A stretch of 23,929 nt of DNA from Calditrichota bacterium (GTDB taxonomy: Bacteria; Calditrichota; Calditrichia; RBG-13-44-9; J042): positions 1 through 23,929 of the forward strand of contig JAADJD010000060.1 in assembly GCA_013150955.1 (NCBI GenBank), written 5' to 3'. The translations under genes were made by a program, and so were the position numbers. Positions 8,588 to 16,615 of this stretch are shown here, piece by piece. Positions within the stretch are counted from its first letter, which is position 1; the number at the start of each line of letters is the position of its first letter. The notes under the pieces were generated by a model. The model was not told the DNA's origin. It ran no database searches and saw only the letters and a program-made list of their open reading frames with translations.

Positions 8588-9088
8588 TTATTTCAGTACC
8601 AGCAACTTCCGGGTAAAGGTGGTTTCGCGGGTTTGCAGGCGGTAAATATAAATTCCCGGTGGCAATCGCGAAGCATCCAGTTCCAGTTGATGCCAGCCCG
8701 CCGCCAGCGCCAGCCGTACATTCGGGCCATACGGCTTACCGGCCGCATCAAACATCTGCAGGGTCACTTCCGCCTGGCGGGACAAACAAAACTGGATGGG
8801 GGTAAACGGATAGGCCGATACTTCCGGAACACCGGCGGAGATGATCCGGACGGGCAGGCGGATCGGCGCTTCCTGGCCAATTGCAGCTGACGTACCCTGT
8901 CGCCCTGCATGCCTCTCCCCCTGATCCAGGGAAAATCCCGCTGAAGGGAAAGGCCGGTAAACCGGCTTCAGGGCATTCCTCTGGACGGTGATTTTATTTT
9001 CTGGCTGCCCAAAATAGGTGGCCACCTGCTGGAAGGCTTCCAGAATGAGCAGGGCAAGGGCCAATCCCACTGAAATGAGCAACTTCAT
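8588..9088 (-). CDS. Small secreted protein ending in a sorting-domain-like module
   Basis: A 166-residue protein. Residues 1-22 are a signal peptide (MKLLISVGLALALLILEAF). Residues ~25-85 are low-complexity and probably disordered. Residues ~90-166 resemble a type IX secretion C-terminal domain: beta strands VTLQMFDAAGK and WHQLELDASRLPPGIYIYRL, ending in KLLVLK. The usual YPNPFNP box is shortened to SAYPFTPIQFCL, so recognition by the secretion system is uncertain. Nothing visible acts as an effector, so it could be a very small cargo, a surface structural piece or a decayed remnant of a larger cargo. The ATG follows AGGGGGAT at acceptable spacing. It lies head to head with the amidohydrolase gene and upstream of the S9 peptidase gene on the same strand. 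Confidence 0.72.
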   Translation of the reverse strand: MKLLISVGLALALLILEAFQQVATYFGQPENKITVQRNALKPVYRPFPSAGFSLDQGERHAGRQGTSAAIGQEAPIRLPVRIISAGVPEVSAYPFTPIQFCLSRQAEVTLQMFDAAGKPYGPNVRLALAAGWHQLELDASRLPPGIYIYRLQTRETTFTRKLLVLK

Positions 9089-9520
9089 ACCGATCCCCCT
9101 GAATCACATCGATTGATATTCTTGGGAATGCATTCCTTTGTCTTAAATCATAACGGATTCGAATATCTGCCCCATCCCTGAGGTATGCTTAAAGAATCGA
9201 CCGTTTACGGGGCAAGTTGAGTGGGTTACCGGATGGAATGGTCACCATTTCGTATTTTCAAACACATTTTCACACCCGAAGACAACATCCGAAGAAATTC
9301 TCACCGACTACCCGGGGGCGCACAAAACATATTTGAATTTTTCCAAAAGTTAACTAACTTATGCTCTTATTTTTTCAATTTATCTGAATAGCAAAATGGC
9401 AGGTCAGTGGTGGGGGTTCCTGATTCCATGAATTCGTGCAAGAAAATGCGGATGGGAGGGAGTGGGCATGCCTCGAATCCTGCCTGCCCATCCCGATGAA
9501 TACTAAACCCTGGAGGTTTT
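9089..9520. other. Divergent intergenic region with a palindrome and a leader hairpin
   Basis: No gene is seen. GGAATGCATTCC (9125-9136) is a perfect 12-bp palindrome near the start of the small secreted protein gene. In front of the amidohydrolase gene, GGATGGG (9450-9456) can pair with CCCATCC (9487-9493), enclosing the self-complementary GGCATGCC, about 30 nt before its start. These could be a regulator site and a leader structure. Promoters are not clear. Confidence 0.4.
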
Positions 9521-12500
9521 ATGCGGTTTGTCTGGCGCCAATCGTTTGGATTATTTTTTGTTTTGTGGATTGTCCTCTTTGCCGGTGAGAAATCAACCGA
9601 CTCCGAGAAAAAATCCTGGGATGTAACCCAACCTCGCGGCGTGGTGGACACGGTGACGTTTACGGTGGAAGAAGGCACCTGGATGAACCTGGACGTCAGT
9701 CCCGATGGCAAGGAGATTGTTTTTGATTTACTGGGCGATATCTACATCATGCCCATCGAAGGCGGCGAGGCCCGTCTGTTACAGGGTGGGTTATCCTACG
9801 ACGTCCAGCCACGGTTCAGTCCCGATGGAAAATATATCAGCTTTACCAGCGATCGTTCGGGCGGGGACAATATCTGGATCATGAATCGCGACGGCTCCAA
9901 TCCCCGGCAGGTAACCAACGAAACCTTTCGGCTGCTGAACAATGCCGTCTGGACGCCCGACGGCCAGTATTTAATTGCACGCAAGCATTTCACCAGTCGG
10001 CGCTCGCTGGGTGCCGGAGAAATGTGGATGTACCATTTTACCGGGGGCAAAGGATTGCGCCTGACCAAACGCAAAAACGATCAGCAGGATGCCGGAGAGC
10101 CCTGGGTTTCCCCCGACGGCCGCTATCTGTACTGGAGCGAAGATATGAGCCCCGGGGGCGTCTTCCGTTACAATAAAGACCCAAATGGCCAGATATACGT
10201 CATCCGCCGATTAAATCTGGAAACTGGCGAAATCGAAAACTACATTCAGATCCAGGGCGGTGCCGTACGGCCGCAAATTTCCCGCAATGGCCGTTATCTG
10301 GCTTTTGTGCGTCGGGTGCGGGCGAAAAGTGTGCTATACCTCCACGACTTTCGCACCGGGGAACAATGGCCCATTTTCGATCGGTTGAGTAAGGATCAAC
10401 AGGAAACCTGGGCCATTTTTGGGGTATATCCCAATTACAACTGGACACCCGACAATCGCCACATCATCATCTGGGCACAGGGGAAAATCTGGAAAATCGA
10501 TGTTCAAACCCGGGAGGCACGCATCATCCCGTTTAAAGCGCAGGTCACCCAGTACATTTCGCGGGCATTGCATTTCCCCCAACAGGCACATCCAGATCGC
10601 TTTCAGGTCAAAATGATTCGGCATGCCCGCACCTCCCCTGATGGGAAATGGCTGGTGTTTAATGCGGTGGGCTATTTGTGGAAAAAGCGCCTTCCCGATG
10701 GTATTCCCCGTCGCCTGACCAAAGACGAACATTTTGAATTTGAACCCGCCTTCAGCCCCGATGGCAAATGGGTGGTTTATACCACCTGGGACGATGAAGA
10801 GAAAGGGGCTATTTACAAAATTCCTCTCAAAGGCGGCTGGTCGCGCAAATTGACCCGCGAAAAAGGTTATTACCATTCTCCCACCTTCTCACCCGACGGA
10901 TCGAAAATCGTCTTCCGTAAAGGGAAAGGAAATCGGGTTCTGGGCTACGCGTACGGTGTTCAGCCGGGCCTGTACTGGATGTCCTCCGATGGGGGCGAAA
11001 TGCACTTTATCCGCAAGGAGGGCACCAGGCCTGTTTTCAGCGGGGATGGAAAACGCATTTACTTCATGAGTCGCCAGGAGGGGAAAAAAGCACTGAAGAG
11101 CGTAAGGCTGGATGGCGGGGACGAACGCACCCACTTTGTTTCCAAATATGCGGTTACCATTCTGCCCAGCCCGGACGAGAAATGGGTCGCCTGGCAGGAA
11201 CTGTTCAACATTTACATCGCTCCCTTTCCAAAGACCGGTGGGGTCATTGAACTCAGTGCAGAAACCAAGGCCATTCCCATTCAGAAAGTGACCCGGGATG
11301 CCGGAAACTATCTCCACTGGTCGAACGACAGTCAGAAACTGCACTGGGTCATTGGGCCTCAATATTTTACCCGCGATCTGAAAGAAACCTTTGCGTTTGT
11401 GGAAGGGGCACCGCAGGAAATTCCTCCGCCAGACAGTGTGGGAATCGACATCGGACTCTATTTAGATGCCGATAAACCCGAGGGTACCATGGCGCTGGTA
11501 GGTGCCCGGATCATCACCATGAGAGGGGATGAGGTCATTGAGAACGGCACCGTGCTGGTGAAAGAAAACCGGATACTGGAAATTGGCCCGGTAGACCAGG
11601 TCTCCATTCCCCCGAAAACGTTTGTGGTGGACGTGAAAGGCAAAACCATCATTCCGGGCCTGATTGATGTCCACGCCCATTTGCCGAACAGTGGCAATGG
11701 CATTTCCCCGCAACAAAGCTGGCCATATTTCGCGAACCTGGCCTATGGGGTCACCACCGCCCACGATCCTTCGGCCAATACGGAAATGGTGTTCAGCCAG
11801 GCGGAGATGGTGAAGGCCGGGATCATGGTGGGGCCGCGGATCTATTCCACGGGTACCATTCTCTACGGTGCCGAAGGGGACTTTAAAGCGGTGGTGAACA
11901 GCCTGGAGGATGCCCGCAGTCACCTGCGCCGCATGAAGGCGGTGGGGGCCTTTACCGTCAAAAGCTACAACCAGCCCCGGCGCAATCAGCGGCAGCAGAT
12001 TATCCAGGCTGCCCGGGAACTGGGCATCATGGTTCTGCCGGAAGGGGGATCCACCTTCTTCCATAACATGAACATGATCCTGGATGGCCACACCGGCATT
12101 GAACATTCCATCCCTATCGCGCCGGTGTATCAGGATGTCATTCGCCTGTGGGCAGCCAGCCAGACGGCTTACACCCCCACCCTGATCGTGGCCTACGGTG
12201 GCCTGTGGGGAGAAAATTACTGGTACATGGTCACGAACGTGTGGGAGAAAAAACGGCTGTTGACCTATGTGCCACGTAGCCTGGTGGATGCCCGATCGCG
12301 TCGGCGCATGAAGGCACCGGAAGATGAATTCGGGCACATCCAGAATGCGCGGGCAGCAAAGGCACTGGCCGATGCCGGCGTGCGGGTGAATCTGGGCGCC
12401 CACGGCCAGTTGCAGGGACTGGGCGTTCACTGGGAACTCTGGATGCTGGTGCAGGGGGGAATGTCTCCCCTGGAAGCCCTGCGCTGCGCAACCCTCAACG

Positions 12501-12790
12501 GTGCCCATTATCTGGGCCTGGAGGCGGATCTGGGAAGCCTGGAACCCGGTAAGCTGGCCGATCTGGTGGTGCTGGACAGGAATCCTCTGGAAAACATTCA
12601 GCATACCGAGCAGGTGGTTTACGTTATGAAAAACGGCCGCCTGTACGATGCCGCGACCATGAACGAACTTGGCCGCAAGCCCAGGAAACGCAAGCCGTTT
12701 TACTGGGAGATGGATCCAGGCAGCGACCGATGGGTGTGGGACGAAATCCTGGAATCCCCGGTCTGTGGGTGCCAACAGGGAATTTTTTAG
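9521..12790 (+). CDS. PD40 beta-propeller / amidohydrolase fusion protein
   Basis: A 1089-residue protein. Residues 1-22 look like a signal peptide (basic start, then LFFVLWIVLFAG), so it is probably periplasmic or outer. Residues ~45-640 hold repeated TolB/PD40-type motifs (RFSPDGKYISFTS, AFSPDGKWVVY, TFSPDGSKIVF). Residues ~655-1045 are a metal-dependent amidohydrolase domain: GKTIIPGLIDVHAH with His718 and His720, Lys814 in TVKSYN, His857 and His862 in GHTGIEHS, His961 in LGAHGQLQG, and the closing strand GKLADLVVLDRNPL. Such fusions are widespread as imidazolonepropionase-like or prolidase-like hydrolases; the substrate is unknown. GGAGG lies directly upstream of the ATG. The tail ends VCGCQQGIF. 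Together with the S9 enzyme it suggests processing of exported peptides or cyclic amides. Confidence 0.92.
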   Translation: MRFVWRQSFGLFFVLWIVLFAGEKSTDSEKKSWDVTQPRGVVDTVTFTVEEGTWMNLDVSPDGKEIVFDLLGDIYIMPIEGGEARLLQGGLSYDVQPRFSPDGKYISFTSDRSGGDNIWIMNRDGSNPRQVTNETFRLLNNAVWTPDGQYLIARKHFTSRRSLGAGEMWMYHFTGGKGLRLTKRKNDQQDAGEPWVSPDGRYLYWSEDMSPGGVFRYNKDPNGQIYVIRRLNLETGEIENYIQIQGGAVRPQISRNGRYLAFVRRVRAKSVLYLHDFRTGEQWPIFDRLSKDQQETWAIFGVYPNYNWTPDNRHIIIWAQGKIWKIDVQTREARIIPFKAQVTQYISRALHFPQQAHPDRFQVKMIRHARTSPDGKWLVFNAVGYLWKKRLPDGIPRRLTKDEHFEFEPAFSPDGKWVVYTTWDDEEKGAIYKIPLKGGWSRKLTREKGYYHSPTFSPDGSKIVFRKGKGNRVLGYAYGVQPGLYWMSSDGGEMHFIRKEGTRPVFSGDGKRIYFMSRQEGKKALKSVRLDGGDERTHFVSKYAVTILPSPDEKWVAWQELFNIYIAPFPKTGGVIELSAETKAIPIQKVTRDAGNYLHWSNDSQKLHWVIGPQYFTRDLKETFAFVEGAPQEIPPPDSVGIDIGLYLDADKPEGTMALVGARIITMRGDEVIENGTVLVKENRILEIGPVDQVSIPPKTFVVDVKGKTIIPGLIDVHAHLPNSGNGISPQQSWPYFANLAYGVTTAHDPSANTEMVFSQAEMVKAGIMVGPRIYSTGTILYGAEGDFKAVVNSLEDARSHLRRMKAVGAFTVKSYNQPRRNQRQQIIQAARELGIMVLPEGGSTFFHNMNMILDGHTGIEHSIPIAPVYQDVIRLWAASQTAYTPTLIVAYGGLWGENYWYMVTNVWEKKRLLTYVPRSLVDARSRRRMKAPEDEFGHIQNARAAKALADAGVRVNLGAHGQLQGLGVHWELWMLVQGGMSPLEALRCATLNGAHYLGLEADLGSLEPGKLADLVVLDRNPLENIQHTEQVVYVMKNGRLYDAATMNELGRKPRKRKPFYWEMDPGSDRWVWDEILESPVCGCQQGIF

Positions 12791-12945
12791 GGCGGTCGAT
12801 GGACTGCCGGGCTTTTCTAAATGGGATGGGACAACCGGGCGCAGGAACAAAGCGGATGCTGGAAGACTCTGCCCCGCAGTAAAAATCGGAGGCTTCCAGG
12901 AATCGGGAAAGGCCGGAAATATCCCGGACGGGCTTAAATTTTAGT

Positions 12946-12964
12946 AAAAAATCGCCGATTTTTT
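12946..12964 (+). terminator. Possible terminator after the amidohydrolase gene
   Basis: AAAAAATC (12946-12953) pairs with GATTTTTT (12957-12964) around a 3-nt loop and is followed by T, about 155 nt after the stop codon. The stem is AT-rich and therefore weak. Confidence 0.35.
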
Positions 12965-13006
12965 TGGTGGATAAGGGAGTCCATAAAACGGTTACAGGAG
13001 GTTGAC

Positions 13007-13036
13007 ATGTGTGGCTGTTTCCCAGGGTTTGGTTAG
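13007..13036 (+). CDS. Putative 9-codon leader peptide MCGCFPGFG
   Basis: ATG at 13007 is preceded by AGGAGG (12996-13001) with 5-nt spacing, a nearly ideal ribosome site, and the frame ends with TAG nine codons later. The peptide is rich in Cys and Gly. No family is recognised. It could be a leader peptide, a signalling peptide or chance; the only support is the strength of the ribosome site and a second short frame behind it. Confidence 0.3.
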   Translation: MCGCFPGFG

Positions 13037-13105
13037 ATCACACCGTTAAAATGCATGTTTCAAGCCAATTCCAATCCGGAACCATAAAAACTGGAGGAAC
13101 GGATC

Positions 13106-13198
13106 ATGGCAGGGGAAGGCGTTGTGCGGCCCAAAATTTTGACAATTTTAAAAATTACAAAAATCTCAAAAATTGATTTTTTAGGGTTTGAAATTTGA
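13106..13198 (+). CDS. Putative 30-residue small protein
   Basis: ATG at 13106 is preceded by TGGAGGA (13092-13098) with 7-nt spacing. The peptide begins MAGEGVVRPKIL and continues in a Lys/Ile-rich segment, ending DFLGFEI. The second half comes from an AT-rich stretch with a 9-nt period (AATTTTAAA-like units), so its composition may reflect low-complexity DNA. It sits 18 bp before a hairpin that could end its transcript. No homologue is recognised. Confidence 0.35.
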   Translation: MAGEGVVRPKILTILKITKISKIDFLGFEI

Positions 13199-13215
13199 AT
13201 TTAATTTCTTAAAAT

Positions 13216-13251
13216 GAAAGTCGGGCGTATAAGGCGGGGCACCCGACTTTC
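13216..13251 (+). terminator. 10-bp GC-rich hairpin behind the short frames
   Basis: GAAAGTCGGG (13216-13225) pairs perfectly with CCCGACTTTC (13242-13251), loop 16 nt. The sequence after it (TTATGTG) is only moderately T-rich. It would separate a transcript of the two short frames from the promoter of the regulator gene. Confidence 0.5.
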
Positions 13252-13329
13252 TTATGTGTGGTTGTAAAGCGTTTCTTAATTTATATAAATCTATTAAAAC
13301 CTGAACGTTTCGCCCGCCTCGCCAAACGC

Positions 13330-13358
13330 TTCACTCTTTTCAGGGTCTAAATTATAAT
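13330..13358 (+). promoter_or_regulatory. Candidate promoter of the first XRE regulator
   Basis: TTCACT (13330-13335) and a perfect TATAAT (13353-13358) are 17 nt apart. Transcription would start near 13365, leaving a leader of about 45 nt that contains ATTCGGTA at 13393-13400. That site is well placed for self-repression by the encoded protein. Confidence 0.55.
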
Positions 13359-13408
13359 TCATTTTTTCGTAAAAATCAAACACAAATTTAATATTCGGTA
13401 AAGCATCT

Positions 13409-13807
13409 ATGGAGACATTAGGAGAGAGGATTCAGTTTTTACTCAAGAAGAATGGCCTGCGGGCACGCGATCTGGCAAAAGGGGTGAATTTGCCGGAAAC
13501 CACCATCTCGAACATCATCAACAACAAGTTCGAACCCGGCGTCAATAAAATTAAGAAAATCGCTGAATTTTTTGATGTCGACCTTCACTGGTTAATCACC
13601 GGTCACATTTACCTGGGAAAAACCAAACGCTTGTTCGATCCCGGGGAACCCACCGAATCCGGAGCAGAGGACGATCCCCTGCAGGATCTGCTCCCCTACT
13701 CCGATCGGTTCCTGGAAATGGTGAAAAAATTAGATCATGAGTATCAGGAGATCATTTTCAATATTTTGCGTTCATTGAATGAATTGATTTATCGGTTTCA
13801 TCGATAA
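13409..13807 (+). CDS. XRE-family helix-turn-helix regulator 1
   Basis: A 132-residue DNA-binding protein. Residues ~5-65 form a Cro/C1-type HTH, with ARDLAKGVNLPETTISNII as the helix-turn-helix and the typical closing EPGVNKIKKIAEFFDVDLHW. Residues ~66-100 are a polar linker and ~105-130 an amphipathic helix (LDHEYQEIIFNILRSLNEL), perhaps for dimerisation. It is a paralogue of the protein at 19917-20303: the HTH parts are about half identical by eye and the lengths agree (132 and 128). There is no peptidase or sensor domain. The ATG at 13409 has only a weak ribosome site. It is convergent with the chemoreceptor-like gene, 56 bp away. A CCGGC-AAA-GCCGG hairpin follows the stop (13812-13824). 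Probably controls itself and the adjoining signalling genes. Confidence 0.9.
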   Translation: METLGERIQFLLKKNGLRARDLAKGVNLPETTISNIINNKFEPGVNKIKKIAEFFDVDLHWLITGHIYLGKTKRLFDPGEPTESGAEDDPLQDLLPYSDRFLEMVKKLDHEYQEIIFNILRSLNELIYRFHR

Positions 13808-13863
13808 GTCCCCGGCAAAGCCGGAACTCGCCCGCTGGAGCCATGCGGATCGGCATTCTGGAT

Positions 13864-16482
13864 TCAGGCATCGAGCACGGTGCGTTGGTGAGGGGCATTC
13901 CCTTCGGGACGGTCTTTAGAACGGGCGTTTACCTCAAAGGTATGAATGGCCTGTTGTAATTGATGTACCTTATTGAGAATGTCCGCTGCAGCCTGATCCA
14001 TGTCGTTTAATCCCTCGCTATTGGAAGCCATGAGTCGGGAGATATTTTCCACATTTCGGGTAATGATGGAACTGGTTTCCGCCTGTTCCCGGGTGGCAAT
14101 GGCAATTTGCGCCACCACTTTCTCCATGTTGTCGGCACTGGCAACAATTTCGTCCAGTGCCCCCACCGCTTTTTCCGCCGAGACAATGCCCTGATCGATC
14201 TCCCGATCGCCGGTGCGGATTTCCTGCACGGCGGTTTGACTGTCCCGCTGAATGTGCTCGATCATCTCCCCAATCTCTGTGGTGGCGCCGGCGGTTTTTT
14301 CGGCCAATTTTTTAACCTCCGCGGCCACCACCGCAAAGCCCCGTCCGTGTTCACCGGCCCGGGCCGCCTCGATGGCCGCATTCAGTGCCAGCAGATTGGT
14401 CTGCTCGGCAATCTCCTCGATGACGCGGACAATTTCACCAATCTGGCCAGTGGAATGACTGAGTCGTTCCACAATGTGAATGGCATTTCGGGCCACGCTG
14501 GCAATCTGCCGCATGCGATCGATGGCTTCCCTGACCACGTCGCCGCCCTGTTTGGCCACCTCACCATTTTTCCGTGCCATTTCCGACGCCAGCGCCGAAT
14601 TTTCCGAATTCTGCTCGATCGTTTGTGCCAGCTCCTCCAGCGCCACCGCCAGCTCGTTGGCACGGGAGGACTGTTCCTGCGCCCGGGAGGCGATATCCTC
14701 TATGGAACGGCTGATCCGGGAGGTGGCTGCGGCCAATTGACCGCTGGAGTGCTGAACCTGCGCGACCAATTGCTGAAATTGCCGCACCATTCGCTGCAAC
14801 TCCGCCTTCATCCGCACAATGTCCGGATGATCCCCCGTTGGTTCGAAGGTAATGGCCAGATTCCCATCGGCAAGCTGGCGGATGATGTGCAAAATTTCCC
14901 CGGCACCCTGGCAAAAGGCCTGATCGGAATGCTCCAGCATCTGGTGCGCCATCTTCCCGGTAATGACCACCGGCATGACGCGGGCAAATCGTTCCACCAG
15001 AGCCTGATCGGTATCGGAAAATCCTTCCGTACCCAACTTCTCGGTCAACAGCAATACGCCAATAAGCTTCCCTTCATACCGGATGGGCACCACCAGCCAT
15101 TCCTGAAGATTATCCGATGCCTCTCCCCCGATGGTTCGCAATCGCAGGGTCTGCCCTTGCTCCAGCGACTGCCAGCGCTCGCTCTGGCCCTGATTGTCCA
15201 GTCTCAACGGCAGGGACGCTTCGGTAATGCCCTGAAAGATGGCGACCGGTTGCTGCATCGGGCCATCGAACAAAATCAGCGCCGCCTTCTGTGCACCACA
15301 AATTTGCCGTGCCGTGTCCACCAATCGCCGCAGGCCCTCTTCCAGCATGGGGGTTTCGGCGACCGTCATCAGTGTTTCCAGCATCCGATAAAGATGTTGC
15401 ATCTCATCGGTCAAATCTGTCCGCAACGAAACCATGCGCCGGTACATGGCGTCCAGCTCGCTGCCCTCACGGGTAACTGAACGGGATTCTTCGGTGGACG
15501 CGGGGGCCATGTCGTCCAGCCCATGCTTAAACCGCTGCACCACCTGGCGGTACCAGTGCCGATGCACGTATCCCATCACGCTTAACACCACCAGCATGAT
15601 CAGTGCGGTGGCCCAGCGCATTTTTTGGGATATGGCAAACAGACCGGCCAGCTGAGGAGTAATCTCCTGAACCACCACAAATTGTCCAGAGATCGCCTGG
15701 GCATCACCGGGCAGCTCCACCCGATGGTGAATGTAATATTTTCCCTGTTTTTCGATGACACCCTGATGGGATGGCTTCCGGTGGGACAATCCCAATCCCG
15801 ACCAATCCAGCAATTCCGAGTACTGCCCGATGGGGATGATTCCTGCTGTTGGCATCTCCTGGTCACCCCCTTTTGCAAGCAAAAATCCCAGATAGAAATG
15901 GTCGCGTGCCAGCAGCGATTGCAACAAACGATTGGCAGGTATGGAAACCACCAACCGCATATCGGTGGTCTCCATACCCTGTGCATCCGTGGAAACCACG
16001 AAATGCAAGTCCCCGTCCCGGATCATCCAGCCAGAGGGGAGCGTCCTGGCCGTTCGGGAGGGGAAACCAATCGGTGGGGCAATTTTCTGGATTCCGGAGC
16101 CATTCCACTCCAGAATCCCAGAACTATGGGGGTGCCAGGCATAAACGGATATCCTGTCCATTAGCGGAAACCGATGCTGTGGGGACAATCGCGCGGAAGC
16201 CTGTTGATCACCGCTTTCATTTTGTGAACGGAATGTCTGGATCCACTGCGGATCGGCAGCCAGTCCCCGGGCATATTGCAGAAAAAAGGCGGTGTGGGTT
16301 TGCATTTCCCGCTGCACCTGTTCTTTCAAACGATCGGCCTGATGCCGGGCATACGCATTTATCTGTTGCCTTTCCAGAACCGCCAGCACACCCAATACCG
16401 CCAGCACGCCCGCCAATAATAATATCAGGAATAATCCCAGGTGGCGGGCAGAAAACGAAAACCATGCAGAGCGACTCATCAT
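13864..16482 (-). CDS. Methyl-accepting chemoreceptor-like protein with GAF domain
   Basis: 872 residues from the ATG at 16482, chosen because AAGGA lies 6 nt upstream; a TTG at 16488 is less likely. A transmembrane helix (~15-36, [22 protein letters not shown]) precedes an extracytoplasmic sensor region (~40-288), a second helix (~290-308), a GAF-like domain (~365-505; [31 protein letters not shown]), a HAMP-like segment (~530-575; [19 protein letters not shown]) and a methyl-accepting signalling domain (~585-850). The signalling tip includes [20 protein letters not shown] and [17 protein letters not shown], the conserved CheA/CheW contact region. The sensor domain is cache-like at best, ligand unknown. 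No che or flagellar genes are in the window. It follows the histidine kinase gene on the same strand by 127 bp; the gap holds a GGTAAATATTTACC palindrome. Confidence 0.92.
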   Translation of the reverse strand: MMSRSAWFSFSARHLGLFLILLLAGVLAVLGVLAVLERQQINAYARHQADRLKEQVQREMQTHTAFFLQYARGLAADPQWIQTFRSQNESGDQQASARLSPQHRFPLMDRISVYAWHPHSSGILEWNGSGIQKIAPPIGFPSRTARTLPSGWMIRDGDLHFVVSTDAQGMETTDMRLVVSIPANRLLQSLLARDHFYLGFLLAKGGDQEMPTAGIIPIGQYSELLDWSGLGLSHRKPSHQGVIEKQGKYYIHHRVELPGDAQAISGQFVVVQEITPQLAGLFAISQKMRWATALIMLVVLSVMGYVHRHWYRQVVQRFKHGLDDMAPASTEESRSVTREGSELDAMYRRMVSLRTDLTDEMQHLYRMLETLMTVAETPMLEEGLRRLVDTARQICGAQKAALILFDGPMQQPVAIFQGITEASLPLRLDNQGQSERWQSLEQGQTLRLRTIGGEASDNLQEWLVVPIRYEGKLIGVLLLTEKLGTEGFSDTDQALVERFARVMPVVITGKMAHQMLEHSDQAFCQGAGEILHIIRQLADGNLAITFEPTGDHPDIVRMKAELQRMVRQFQQLVAQVQHSSGQLAAATSRISRSIEDIASRAQEQSSRANELAVALEELAQTIEQNSENSALASEMARKNGEVAKQGGDVVREAIDRMRQIASVARNAIHIVERLSHSTGQIGEIVRVIEEIAEQTNLLALNAAIEAARAGEHGRGFAVVAAEVKKLAEKTAGATTEIGEMIEHIQRDSQTAVQEIRTGDREIDQGIVSAEKAVGALDEIVASADNMEKVVAQIAIATREQAETSSIITRNVENISRLMASNSEGLNDMDQAAADILNKVHQLQQAIHTFEVNARSKDRPEGNAPHQRTVLDA

Positions 16483-16532
16483 TCTCAATCCTTATCTATA
16501 AACGTCCCGTCCCCGGCAGGGGATGTTTTAGT

Positions 16533-16550
16533 ATTCGGTAAATATTTACC
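16533..16550. promoter_or_regulatory. ATTCGGTA site overlapping a 14-bp palindrome
   Basis: ATTCGGTA (16533-16540) overlaps the perfect palindrome GGTAAATATTTACC (16537-16550). It lies ~55 bp upstream of the chemoreceptor-like gene, between it and the histidine kinase gene. ATTCGGTA also occurs at 13393-13400 and 19516-19523, each in an intergenic gap of the same block. Candidate operator for one or both XRE regulators. Confidence 0.45.
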
Positions 16551-16615
16551 AAACCTTTAATATTCTGAAATTTCCAGGGATTCAATCGTCAAAGATCCGG
16601 ATGATGCGGTGGGTT

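Larger units (their letters stand above)
12791..13408. other. 618-bp leader region of the first XRE regulator
   Basis: No gene of ordinary size. In order it contains an AT-rich palindrome (12946-12964), a 9-codon frame with a strong ribosome site (13007-13036), a 30-codon frame with a strong ribosome site (13106-13198), a GC-rich hairpin (13216-13251), a good promoter (13330-13358) and an ATTCGGTA site (13393-13400) just before the regulator start. The first 150 bp after the amidohydrolase stop show nothing recognisable. Confidence 0.6.

Noticed and set aside
11462-12850. A 462-residue minus-strand open frame antisense to the amidohydrolase domain.
   Set aside because: The plus strand encodes clear metal-binding motifs; the antisense product has His/Pro-rich composition typical of a shadow.
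12760-13036. Both the amidohydrolase tail (VCGCQQGIF) and the 9-codon frame (MCGC) contain Cys-Gly-Cys.
   Set aside because: A three-residue match; more likely coincidence than a copied module.
14107-15480. A 457-residue plus-strand open frame across the chemoreceptor-like gene.
   Set aside because: Shadow of the methyl-accepting domain gene, with no recognisable domain or start signals.
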